Source of the DNA: Streptomyces sp. SCUT-3 | GTDB taxonomy: Bacteria; Actinomycetota; Actinomycetes; Streptomycetales; Streptomycetaceae | Direction of reading: 5' to 3' | DNA: 64,000 nt | Assembly (NCBI RefSeq): GCF_014083985.1 | Contig: NZ_CP046907.1 | Coordinates: forward strand, 690,501 to 754,500 | Shown: in pieces, positions 27,811 to 36,626 of the stretch | Layout of the letters: each line of letters opens with the position of its first letter | Position numbering within the stretch: the first letter of the stretch is position 1 | Program-made: the position numbers and the translations under genes | Notes under the pieces: generated by a model | Told to the model about the DNA's origin: nothing | The model's database searches: none | Seen by the model: the letters and a program-made list of their open reading frames with translations, nothing else

Positions 27811-28953
27811 GTGAAGGCCGTCGTCTACAAGAGGCCGTTCGAGGTAGCGGTCGAGGACGTGGAAAAGCCCGGGATCAAGCACCCGAACGACGTGATCGTG
27901 CGCGTGACGTCCACTGCGATCTGCGGCTCGGACCTGCACATGTACGAGGGCCGCACCGCTGCCGAGCCGGGAATCGTGTTCGGCCACGAGAACATGGGGA
28001 TCATCGAGGAGACCGGCGACGGGGTCACCTCGCTCAAGCAGGGCGACCGCGTGGTCATGCCCTTCAACGTCGCCTGCGGCTTCTGCAAGAACTGCACCGC
28101 GGGGTTCACGGGTTATTGCCTCACCGTGAACCCCGGCTTCGCCGGCGGCGCCTACGGCTACGTGGCCATGGGGCCGTGGGCGGGCGGCCAGGCCGAGTAC
28201 GTGCGGGTCCCCTACGCCGACTTCAACTGCCTGAAGCTGCCCGAGGGCAACGAGCACGAGACCGACTTCATCCTGCTCGCCGACATCTTCCCCACCGGCT
28301 ACCACGGCTGCGAGCTCGCGGGCGTCTCCCCCGGTGAGAGCGTCGTGGTGTACGGCGCGGGCCCGGTCGGCCTGATGGCCGCCTACTCCGCCATGCTGCG
28401 CGGCGCCTCGAAGGTCTTCGTCGTCGACCGGGTCCCCGAGCGGCTCGACAAGGCCCGCGAGATCGGCGCGATCCCGGTGAACTTCGCCGAGGGCGACCCG
28501 GTGGAGCAGGTCAAGGAGCACACGAACGGCGAGGGCGCCGACAAGGGCGTGGACGCGGTCGGCTACCAGGCGCAGGCACGCTCCGAGAAGCAGGGCGAGG
28601 AGCCCGCGGCCGTCCTGAACTCGATCATCGAGAGCGTGCGCCCGACCGGTGCGCTCGGCATCCCGGGCCTGTACGTCCCCTCCGACCCCGGCGCCCCGAA
28701 CGAGCACGCCAAGCACGGCATGCTGCTGGTCTCGATCGGCAGGCTCTTCGAGAAGGGCCTGCGGCTGGGCACCGGCCAGTGCAACGTCAAGCGCTACAAC
28801 CGGCAGCTGCGCGACATGATCATCGAGGGCCGCGCGAAGCCGAGCTTCGTGGTCTCCCACGAGCTGCCCCTGTCGGAGGCGGCCAGCGCCTACGACAAGT
28901 TCGACAAGCGCATCGAGGGCTACACCAAGGTGGTCCTGCACCCGCACCAGTGA
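27811..28953 (+). CDS. fdhA: Glutathione-independent formaldehyde dehydrogenase
   Basis: 380 aa zinc-dependent medium-chain dehydrogenase. Catalytic zinc ligands fall in AICGSDLHMYEGR and FGHENMG, structural zinc cysteines in VACGFCKNCTAGFTGYC, and the Rossmann motif is GAGPVGLMAA. The closing VVSHELPLSEAASAYDKFD is typical of the FdhA (formaldehyde dismutase-like) branch, which oxidises formaldehyde to formate with tightly bound NAD. GTG 27811 with AGGAGG 9 nt upstream gives the standard MKAVVY opening. It acts in the cytoplasm in formaldehyde detoxification. Monocistronic: a hairpin follows. Confidence 0.92.
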   Translation: MKAVVYKRPFEVAVEDVEKPGIKHPNDVIVRVTSTAICGSDLHMYEGRTAAEPGIVFGHENMGIIEETGDGVTSLKQGDRVVMPFNVACGFCKNCTAGFTGYCLTVNPGFAGGAYGYVAMGPWAGGQAEYVRVPYADFNCLKLPEGNEHETDFILLADIFPTGYHGCELAGVSPGESVVVYGAGPVGLMAAYSAMLRGASKVFVVDRVPERLDKAREIGAIPVNFAEGDPVEQVKEHTNGEGADKGVDAVGYQAQARSEKQGEEPAAVLNSIIESVRPTGALGIPGLYVPSDPGAPNEHAKHGMLLVSIGRLFEKGLRLGTGQCNVKRYNRQLRDMIIEGRAKPSFVVSHELPLSEAASAYDKFDKRIEGYTKVVLHPHQ

Positions 28954-28992
28954 CCCTTCCCCTGGACCCCGGGCCACCGGGGCGCCGGAGGG

Positions 28993-29033
28993 GGCGCGGC
29001 CCGTGCACCGCCCGGCGGTGCGCGGGCCGCGCC
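28993..29033 (+). terminator. Terminator of the formaldehyde dehydrogenase gene
   Basis: 11-bp perfect arms (GGCGCGGCCCG at 28993-29003 and its complement at 29023-29033) enclosing a second stem-loop (GCACCGCC/GGCGGTGC). A two-copy 15-bp repeat follows. Confidence 0.65.
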
Positions 29034-29186
29034 GTGCCGCACCGCGCCGTGCCGCACCGCGCGATCGTGACCGAACAGCAGCGAAAAACGGTGCCGCCCC
29101 GTTCCACGCCTGCGGCATGATGATCGTTTCTTGGGGGGGCAGTGAGAGCACGGCCCTGTCCGGACACACCGACGAGGGGCCGTCGC

Positions 29187-30227
29187 ATGGCATTGAGAAC
29201 CGACCGTTCCGAGAACCGCGGAGGCGGGGCGCGCACGCGCGCGGGCGCGGGGAGCGCCCTGCGGGGGCGGCTGGGGTCGCTGTGGCCCCGGGTCGACCCC
29301 GATCAGGGCGACCCGGACCTGGCCCGGCTCCGCGTGGCGGCCGGGGCCGCCGACTGGCCCGCCCTGCTCGACGGCCTGTCCGCCGTCGAGGACGGCCCGG
29401 ACCGGACCTGGCTGATCGCCGTGGTGACCGACCGGCGGGGCATGCAGGAGTGGCTGCCCGCAGCCGTCGTGGCCAGGCCCGAGTCGGCCCTGCCCCTGCT
29501 GGTCTCCGGCGCCCGGCTCGTCTCCTGGGCGTGGGAGGCGCGCACCGGCGCCCGCGCCCGCGACGTCTCCGCCGAGCAGTTCAAGGTCTTCCACCAGCGG
29601 CTGCGCGACGCCGAGGAGCAGCTGTACGAGGTCGCCGAGCGCGAGCCGGGCTGGCTCGCCCCCTGGTACTTCCTCCAGATCAGCGGACGCGGCCTCCAGA
29701 TGGGTCCCGAGGCGGCCCTCGCCCGCTTCGAGGCCGCCGTGCGGCGCTGCCCCGACCACCTCGGCTCGCACCAGCAGCGCCTCCAGCAGCTGTGCCGCAA
29801 GTGGGGCGGGTCCCACGAGGAGATGCACGCCTTCGCCCGCTCCTCGATGCTGTCCTCCGCCCCGGGCAGCCCGCTGGGCACGCTCGTGGCCACCGCCCAA
29901 CTCGAGGAGTGGCTCGACCGGTGCGACGGCGAGGGGGACGCCGCCGCCGGGCGGTACATGCACCGGCCCGACGTCGTCGCGCAGCTGCGCGAGGCGGCGG
30001 AGCACTCGGTCCTGCACCCCGACTACCCCTGGCCCCGCTCCTGGGCGGGCAACTTCAACACCTTCGCCATGGCGTTCGCCCTGGCCGGGGAGAAGGCCGC
30101 GGCCTCCCGCATGTTCAAGATCCTCGGCGGTACCGTCACCGAGTTCCCTTGGCAGTACGCGGGCGGCGTGCCGTCGATGGTCTTCCGCGCCTGGCGGGCG
30201 CGCTCGCGCACCTGGTCCCGGTCCTAG
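29187..30227 (+). CDS. DUF4034-like helical protein upstream of the Hsp90 gene
   Basis: 346 aa, predominantly helical. The central part reads QLYEVAEREPGWLAPWYFLQ, then an array-like segment with HLGSHQQRLQQLCRKWGGS and MHAFARSSM, which is the pattern of DUF4034 / TPR-like Streptomyces proteins. ATG 29187 lies after GAGGGG; the residues before it lack protein character. It precedes the Hsp90-family gene by 165 nt on the same strand and may belong to the same functional unit. Function unknown. Confidence 0.75.
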   Translation: MALRTDRSENRGGGARTRAGAGSALRGRLGSLWPRVDPDQGDPDLARLRVAAGAADWPALLDGLSAVEDGPDRTWLIAVVTDRRGMQEWLPAAVVARPESALPLLVSGARLVSWAWEARTGARARDVSAEQFKVFHQRLRDAEEQLYEVAEREPGWLAPWYFLQISGRGLQMGPEAALARFEAAVRRCPDHLGSHQQRLQQLCRKWGGSHEEMHAFARSSMLSSAPGSPLGTLVATAQLEEWLDRCDGEGDAAAGRYMHRPDVVAQLREAAEHSVLHPDYPWPRSWAGNFNTFAMAFALAGEKAAASRMFKILGGTVTEFPWQYAGGVPSMVFRAWRARSRTWSRS

Positions 30228-30392
30228 CCGCCGGCCCCGCACCGCACCGCCCCGCCGCACCGCCCCGCCCCGCCGCGGGGACCCGCCGCGGGGCCCGGGC
30301 CCGTCCCGTCCCGGCCGTGCGCCGCGGCCCCGCCGCGCGCCCCCGGGCACGCCAGTCCCAGCCGCACGCACCGATCGAAAGAGTCACTCCTG

Positions 30393-32294
30393 GTGTCACC
30401 CTCACCGTCGCCGTCGCCGTCGCCGTCCTCCGGCGCCCACACCTTCCAGGTCGACCTGCGCGGCCTGGTCGACCTGCTCTCCCACCACCTGTACTCCAGC
30501 CCCCGGGTCTACCTGCGCGAGCTGCTGCAGAACTCCGTCGACGCGATCACCGCGCGCCGGGCCGCCGACCCGCAGGCCCCCGCCCGGATCACCGTGCGCA
30601 CGGGCGCGGAGCTGACCGTCAGCGACACCGGCAACGGCCTGACCGAGGCCGACGTGCACACCTTCCTGGCCACCATCGGCCGCAGCTCCAAGCGCGGCTC
30701 CGACGGCCGGATCGACGGCGCCGGGCTCGCCTCCGCGCGCGGCGACTTCATCGGGCAGTTCGGCATCGGCCTGCTGTCGTGCTTCGTGGTCGCCGACGAG
30801 ATCACCGTGGTCACCAGGTCCGCCGCCTCCCCCGGCGCACCCGTCGTCGAGTGGCGCGGCACCTCCGACGGCCGCTACACCATCACCACCCTGCCGGACT
30901 CGGCCATGCCGCAACCGGGCACCACCGTGCGGCTGGTGCCGCGCGCCGGCAGCGAGCAGTGGACCGGCCCCGACCGGGTCGTCGCGCTCGCCCGCCACTA
31001 CGGCAGCCTGCTGCCGTACGAGGTCACCGTCGCCGACCCTCGCGGGGGCTCCGTGCGGATCGACGAGACCCCGCCGGTGTGGGAGCGCCGCCACGCCTCC
31101 CCGCTGGCCCGCAAGGAGGCCCTGGCCGAGCACTGCCGCCGGGTGTTCGACTTCACCCCGCTGGACACGATCGAGCTGGACCTGCCCGCCGCGGGGCTGC
31201 GCGGCGTCGCCCACGTCCTGCCCACCGCGGTGCACCCGTCCAAGCGGTCCGGGCACCGGGTGCACCTGAAGGGCATGCTCGTCTCCGACCAGGCCGAGGA
31301 GCTGCTGCCCGAGTGGGCGTTCTTCGTCCGCTGCGTGGTCGACGCCGACAGCCTGCGCCCCACCGCCTCCCGGGAGGCGCTGTACGAGGACGAGACCCTC
31401 GCCGCGGTCCGCGACGCCCTCGGCGCGCGGATCCGCGACTGGCTCACCGGCCTGGCCGCGAGCGACCCCGCGCTGCTCCACCGGTTCCTGGGCATCCACC
31501 ACCTCGCCGTCAAGGCCCTGGCCCGCCACGACGACGAGCTGCTGCGGATGCTGCTGCCCTGGCTGCCCTTCGAGACCACCGACGGCAACGTCACCCTCGA
31601 CGAGTTCGCCCGCACCCACCCCACGATCCTGGTCACCTCCACCGTGGAGGAGTTCCGGCAGGTGGCGCCGATCGCCAGCGCGGCCGGGCTGGGCGTCGTC
31701 AACGGCGGCTACACCTACGACCGCGACCTGGTGCACCGCCTGCCGGAGATCCGCCCGGGGACGTCCGTGGCCGACCTCGACCCCGGCACCGTCACCGCGC
31801 ACCTGGACGCCGCCGACCCGGCCGCCGAACTGTCAGCCGCGGCCTTCCTGGCCGTGGCCCGCGAGGTCGTCGGCCGGTTCGACTGCGACGTGGCCCTGCG
31901 CAGCTTCCACCCCGTCAGCTCCCCCGCCCTGCTGCTGGACAACAGGGAGGCCCGGCACGAGCGCACCCGCGCCGAACTGGCCGGGCAGAGCGACGGGGTG
32001 TGGGCCGGCATCCTCGGCTCCCTGCGGGCGGAGGCCCCCCGGGCCCAGCTGGTCCTCAACCACCTCAACCCCCTGGTGCGCCGGGCCGCGACCATCACCG
32101 AGCGCGGGCTCGCCACCTCCGCCGCCGAGGCGCTGTACGGGCAGGCGCTGCTGATGACCCGCCGGCCGCTGCGGGCCGAGGAGAGCGCCCTGCTCAACCG
32201 GGCCTTCGTCGGCCTGCTCACCCACGCCATGCACGGCGCGGGGACTCCCGCCGCCGGAGCCGCCGGCCCCGCCGCCCCCGAGGAGACGCCGTGA
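30393..32294 (+). CDS. HSP90-family ATPase (HtpG-like)
   Basis: 633 aa. The GHKL ATPase domain is intact: the N-box region YLRELLQNSVDAI (about 40-52) with the catalytic Glu and Mg-binding Asn, DTGNG (about 82-86), and the lid and G2 motif FIGQFGIGLLSCF. A middle client-binding region follows, with RCVVDADSLRPTASREALYED as in HtpG. The first ten residues are a Ser-Pro repeat. It differs from housekeeping HtpG in its genomic setting: its stop overlaps the start of a large TPR-like gene (GTGA), so the two are translationally coupled. It is likely a specialised chaperone for that partner. Confidence 0.9.
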   Translation: MSPSPSPSPSPSSGAHTFQVDLRGLVDLLSHHLYSSPRVYLRELLQNSVDAITARRAADPQAPARITVRTGAELTVSDTGNGLTEADVHTFLATIGRSSKRGSDGRIDGAGLASARGDFIGQFGIGLLSCFVVADEITVVTRSAASPGAPVVEWRGTSDGRYTITTLPDSAMPQPGTTVRLVPRAGSEQWTGPDRVVALARHYGSLLPYEVTVADPRGGSVRIDETPPVWERRHASPLARKEALAEHCRRVFDFTPLDTIELDLPAAGLRGVAHVLPTAVHPSKRSGHRVHLKGMLVSDQAEELLPEWAFFVRCVVDADSLRPTASREALYEDETLAAVRDALGARIRDWLTGLAASDPALLHRFLGIHHLAVKALARHDDELLRMLLPWLPFETTDGNVTLDEFARTHPTILVTSTVEEFRQVAPIASAAGLGVVNGGYTYDRDLVHRLPEIRPGTSVADLDPGTVTAHLDAADPAAELSAAAFLAVAREVVGRFDCDVALRSFHPVSSPALLLDNREARHERTRAELAGQSDGVWAGILGSLRAEAPRAQLVLNHLNPLVRRAATITERGLATSAAEALYGQALLMTRRPLRAEESALLNRAFVGLLTHAMHGAGTPAAGAAGPAAPEETP

Positions 32295-35289
32295 CCCTGG
32301 AAACCCCCGAGGCCGTCTTCGAGGCGCTGCGCGAGAACGACCGGCGCCCCTACGGGCGGCAGCGCACCGTGGTCGCCGAGGAACTGGTCGAGGCCGCCGG
32401 GCAGTTCGAGGACCGCGGCCCGCTGGTCACCGCCCTGCTGGAGCTGATGGAGGCGTACGAGTACTCGGGCGAGAACCGCAAGTCGCCCGTGGTCTTCGCG
32501 CGCGTCCTCAAACTGTGGGAGGAGCAGCCGGACTCCTTCAGCGAGTGGGAGGCCCGCCAGGTCTTCTGGCGGTTCAAGTGGGTGGCCACGTCGCTGCTGC
32601 AGGTCCCCGAGGTTCCCCTGGAGTCGATCCTGGGGTGGACGCGGGAGATGCGGGACCGCTACCGCGCCGCCGGCCACGGCGTGCAGCCGGTGTACGCGAT
32701 GCGGTACCACGTCGCCGCGCACACCGGCGTCGACGCCGACGACGCCTTCGACCTGTGGACGACCCGGCCCCGCACGGAGCTGAGCGACTGCGAGGCCTGC
32801 GAGATCCGGCTGCGCGCCCTGCACCACGTCGGCCGGGGCGACGACGGGCGCGCCCTGGAGGTGTGGCGGCCCGTCCTGGACGGCCGGGCCGGCTGCTCCG
32901 AGGAGCCGTACCTCAGCCACGGGCACTCCCTGCTGCCGCTGCTGCGCACCGGCCGCGCCGACGAGGCGCGCTCGGGCCACCTGACCGGCTACCGCTTCTG
33001 CCGCGGCAAGTCCAACATGGCCGAGCAGATCGGGCTCCACCTGGAGTTCTGCGTGCTGACCCGCAACGAGGGCCGCGCGCTGGAGGTCCTGGCCGAGAAC
33101 CGCGCCCTCTTCGACGGCACCGGCGCCCCGCTGTCCCACCTGGACTTCCTCACCGGCGTCGAGCTGCTGCTGGCCCGCCTGGCCGCCGACGGGCACGCCG
33201 ACCTGGCCGTCGGCGGCCCGGCCGGCACCAACTGGACGGCGCGCACCCTGCTGGAGAAGGTCCGCTCCGACGCCGACGCCCTGGCGGCGAGGTTCGACGC
33301 GCGCAACGGCACCACGGCGGTCGGCGACCGGCGCCGCGCCCGCCTGGCTCAGCAGCCGCTGACGGCCGAGCCCCTCGCCCTGGGCGTGCGCTCCGCGGCC
33401 GCCGCCCCGGCCCCCGCGCCCGCCGTCCCGGCCGTGCCGCCCGCGGCCGCGGACGCACCCGAGGACTTCGCGGAACTGGTTTCCCGGGCACGGGAGTTGT
33501 CGGCCGCCCTGCACCCGCACGCCGCCGCCCTGTGGGAGTTCGTCGCCGAGCGCGCCGCCGACGGGCACGTCCACGACCCGGCCCTCGGCCCCGTGGAGCA
33601 GCTGCGGGGGGAGCTCGCCCTGCAGCGCGGCCTCGCCGCCCGCGGCGCGGACGACGCCGCGGCGGCGCTCGCGGCCCTGACCGAGGCCGCGGAGCTGTTC
33701 GAGGAGGCAGGGCTGCCCGGGCACGCCGTGGCCGCCCGGGCCCGCGCCGCCACGGCCCTGCGCGAGCAGGCCCGGAAGGCCGCCGACGCGCAGGGCGCGG
33801 ACGGCGCGCAGGCCGCGGACGGTGCGGGGGACGCCGGCGCGGGGGACGCCGGTGCGGGCCTCGCCGCCGCCCGGGAGCAGCTGGACGCGGCGCTGGCCCG
33901 CGCCGAGGAGCTGCTCGCCGGCCCGGACGGCCTCGAGCCCCGCCACTGGCTGACCGTCCTGCTCTGCCGGGCGTCGCTCGCCCACGACGAGCTGACCGGG
34001 CTCGGCGACGAGGCCCCGGACGGCGTCCGGGAGGCCTTCGGCGCGGCGGTGTCCGTTCTGCTGTCCGAGGCCGGGCGCCTGGGCGTGCCGCACCGGGCCG
34101 CCGACGCCCTGCAGTACCGGGCGGACGCGGCGTCGCGCGAGGGACGCCTCGACGAGGCCGTCGCGGACCTGGAGCGGTCGCTGGAGCTGCTGGAGGAGGC
34201 CGGGCAGCCCTGGCTCACCGCCCGGGCCCTGGGCCTGTTCGGGCAGGTCAGGCTCCGGCAGGGGATGCCGGAGGAGAGCATCCGGCTGGTGCACCGGGCG
34301 CTCGCGGAGGCCGCCCGCTGGGACGACGAGGACTTCCCCGTCGCCCCCTCCCACGTCCTGCTGGGGCACGCCGCCGCGCAGTCCGGGGACACCGCCGGGG
34401 CCGTCAGGCACCTGTCCGAGGCGGCCTCCTGCTTCGACCGCGAGGGCGAGGACGAGTCGGCGGCCGGGATCCGGCTGCAGCTCGCCGACGTGCTCACCGA
34501 GGCCGGGCGCGACGGCGACGCGGTCGCCGTCCTGGAGTCCGTACTGCTGGACGGCGGCGAGTCGCTGCACCCCCGGCTGGCCGCGCAGGTACGGCTCAAC
34601 CTGGCGCGCGGACTGCGCGGGCTGGGCGAGCACCGGGCCTCGGCCGAGGAGTTCCTGCGGCTGGCCGACGCCGTCTCCGGCTGGGAGGAGCAGCACACCC
34701 ACACCATGGTCGCCTGCGAGGCGGCCGTCGCCCTGGCCGAGGCGGGCCGCCCGGACGCCGCCCGCGCCGCCTACGACCGCGCGGTGCAGTCCCACCGCGC
34801 GGCCCCCGGCACCCCGCACGTCACCGGCATGATGCGCGAGTTCGCGCGGCTGGCCGTGGACGCCGCGGGGCCCGACGGGCTGGAGGAGGCCCTGGGGCAC
34901 CTCTCGGCGGCCGAGGGGGTGTGCGCGGACGCCGACGCCGCGGCCGGCCCGGAGGCGGGGCGGCCGACTTCACGGCCTGGTACGAGACCGGGATGATCCG
35001 CCACCGCCGCGCCCTGTGCCTCGCCGACGCCGGGAGGCACGAGGACGCCGTGGCCGAACTGGACCGCGCCGTCACCGTGTTCGAGGCCGGCGGGGAGGAG
35101 GCGGAGGCGCCCCGCGCCGAGTCCGTCCGGATCGCCGCGCTGCTGGAGGGCAACGCCCTCGGCCGGACGGCGGCGGCCCTGTCCCGCCTCGACTCCACGA
35201 TCGCCCGCTGCGAGCGGGCCGGCCTGCCGCACGCCGTGGAGATCCTGCGGGCCCTCCGCGCCCGCCTGGCCGCACAGCCCTCCGGCTGA
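32291..35289 (+). pseudogene. Large TPR-repeat partner of Hsp90, one frameshift
   Basis: About 1,000 aa when one frameshift is repaired. GTG 32291 overlaps the Hsp90 stop and has GAGGAGA upstream. The N-terminal third is a helical domain (VFEALRENDRRPYGRQRTVV onward) with several cysteines. After an Ala/Pro linker near residue 380, TPR-like repeats run to the end (for example DEAVADLERSLELLEEAGQ). The frame breaks at 34957-34960, where GGGG needs a fifth G; the correct continuation is ADFTAWYETGMIRHRRALCL through 35289. TPR proteins commonly dock to Hsp90. Unrepaired, the protein stops at 34996 and loses its last 100 residues. Confidence 0.82.
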
Positions 35290-35344
35290 CCCGCCCCGGC
35301 CCGTCCCCGCGGCCCGTCCGGCGCACCCCCGCGCCGGGCGAGCC

Positions 35345-35401
35345 GCCGGGCCTCGGGCGGGACGCCGGGCCTCAGGCGGGGCGCCGGGCCTCAGGCGGGG
35401 C
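35345..35401. repeat. Three 19-bp tandem repeats at a convergent 3' end
   Basis: Unit GCCGGGCCTCAGGCGGGGC. Copies two and three are identical and the first differs at two positions. The third copy contains the stop codon of the methyltransferase gene. It fills most of the 101-nt space between convergent genes and may act as a transcription barrier. Confidence 0.75.
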
Positions 35402-36059
35402 GCTCGGCCATGACGACCAGGCCCGGACCGCTCTGCTCGTCCGCGGGGAGCCGGAGTTCGGCGACCAGGCGCATCCCGGCCCGCTCGATCAGCTCCACGA
35501 GCTGCTCCGGCCGCCACTTGTGCGTCGTCCAGCGCACGGGCACACCTCCGTAGGCCTCGGTGCGCACCGCGTCCTCGTCGCCGACGTGCGTCGCGGTGAT
35601 GAAGTGGCCGCCCGGCTTCAGGGCGCGCGCGAACAGGGCGAGGACCTGGGGAAGGACGTCGCGGGGGAGGTTGAACAGCGACCACCACCCGAGTACGCCG
35701 CCGAGGGACGCCTCCTCGAGGTCGAGCTCGGTGGCGGAGGCGACGTCGAAGCGGCACTGCGGATGGAGGCGGCGCGCGTTCTCGATCATGCGGGGCGAGA
35801 GGTCGACCCCGGACACGTCGAGTCCGCGTCCGGCGAGGTAGGCGGTCACCGTGCCGGGCCCGCAGCCGACGTCGAGGACGGGCCCGAGCCCGCTCACGGT
35901 GTCGGCGAAGGCGTCGACCGACGCCTTGAGCCACGGATGGCTGCGGATGTCGCCGATTCCCGTCGTCAGCACCATGTGGGCGTAGTTGTCGGCCACCCGG
36001 TCGTAGGAGTCACGGACCACGTCGAGATCGGCCGGACGGTCGATACGGTGTGCGCGCAT
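35391..36059 (-). CDS. Class I SAM-dependent methyltransferase
   Basis: 222 aa. Rossmann-like methyltransferase with motif I VLDVGCGPGTVTAYLAGRG, motif II GVDLSPRMIENAR, and later FARALKPGGHFI. This places it among small-molecule or ubiE-like Methyltransf_11/25 enzymes. ATG 36059 gives the usual MRAHRI opening and full length. The substrate cannot be told. It separates the Hsp90-TPR genes from the DUF4132 cluster and points the opposite way. Confidence 0.88.
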   Translation of the reverse strand: MRAHRIDRPADLDVVRDSYDRVADNYAHMVLTTGIGDIRSHPWLKASVDAFADTVSGLGPVLDVGCGPGTVTAYLAGRGLDVSGVDLSPRMIENARRLHPQCRFDVASATELDLEEASLGGVLGWWSLFNLPRDVLPQVLALFARALKPGGHFITATHVGDEDAVRTEAYGGVPVRWTTHKWRPEQLVELIERAGMRLVAELRLPADEQSGPGLVVMAERPA

Positions 36060-36174
36060 CGGCCGAGCATAGGACGGCGGGTCCCGCGCAGCGCCGGAAA
36101 CGGCCCGGAGGGGCCCGGTCGCGCGCAGGACCTCGCCCCGGGGCCCCGCGCGCCCTGCCTGTACGACGACCGCC

Positions 36175-36485
36175 GTGGTGACCAGGGGCGGCAGAATCCC
36201 GCGGGCCGAGCAGGTCGGCGCCACTCGGCAGCAGATCCTCACCGCCGCGGAGCGGCTGTTCGCCGAGCAGGGGCTCTACGCGGTGTCCAACCGCCGGATC
36301 AGCGCGGCCGCCGGGCAGGGCGACAGCACCGCCGTCGGCCACGGCTTCGGCACCAAGGCCGACCTCGGCTGGAGGTGCTGCTGCGCAGGCTCCCCGGGCT
36401 GGAACTCGCGGTGCCCGCGGAGGAACTGGAACGGGCGGACGGGCTCGTCGCGGGCGGGGTGCACACGCTGCCGGTGCGCCGGTAG
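36175..36485 (+). pseudogene. TetR N-terminus joined out of frame to a P450 C-terminus
   Basis: The first 60 codons from GTG 36175 are a TetR DNA-binding domain (RQQILTAAERLFAEQGLYAV, then the recognition-helix region, ending near FGTKADL). From about 36368 that frame degenerates, while the next frame reads EVLLRRLPGLELAVPAEELE and ends HTLPVRR-stop at 36485. That is the C-terminal signature of actinobacterial cytochrome P450s. A single deletion removing the rest of the regulator and most of a downstream P450 explains this. It is a scar; a 100-residue TetR fragment might still be translated. Confidence 0.7.
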
Positions 36486-36626
36486 CGGTGACCGGGGCGT
36501 TCCCCCTCCGCCGCTCCCCCGTGCCGCTCCCCCCCGCCCCGCCCTCCCGGACGGCCGTTGTCAGGGCGGCCCGTTACTGTGCAGCCGGCTGATCATCGGG
36601 ACCGGCGAACACACAGGGAGAGAGCC

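Noticed and set aside
29003-34996. A single ~2,000-codon plus-strand frame
   Set aside because: Only the part from 32291 is protein-like (TPR gene); the rest overlaps the DUF4034-like and Hsp90 genes out of frame and is Arg/Pro/Ala-rich.
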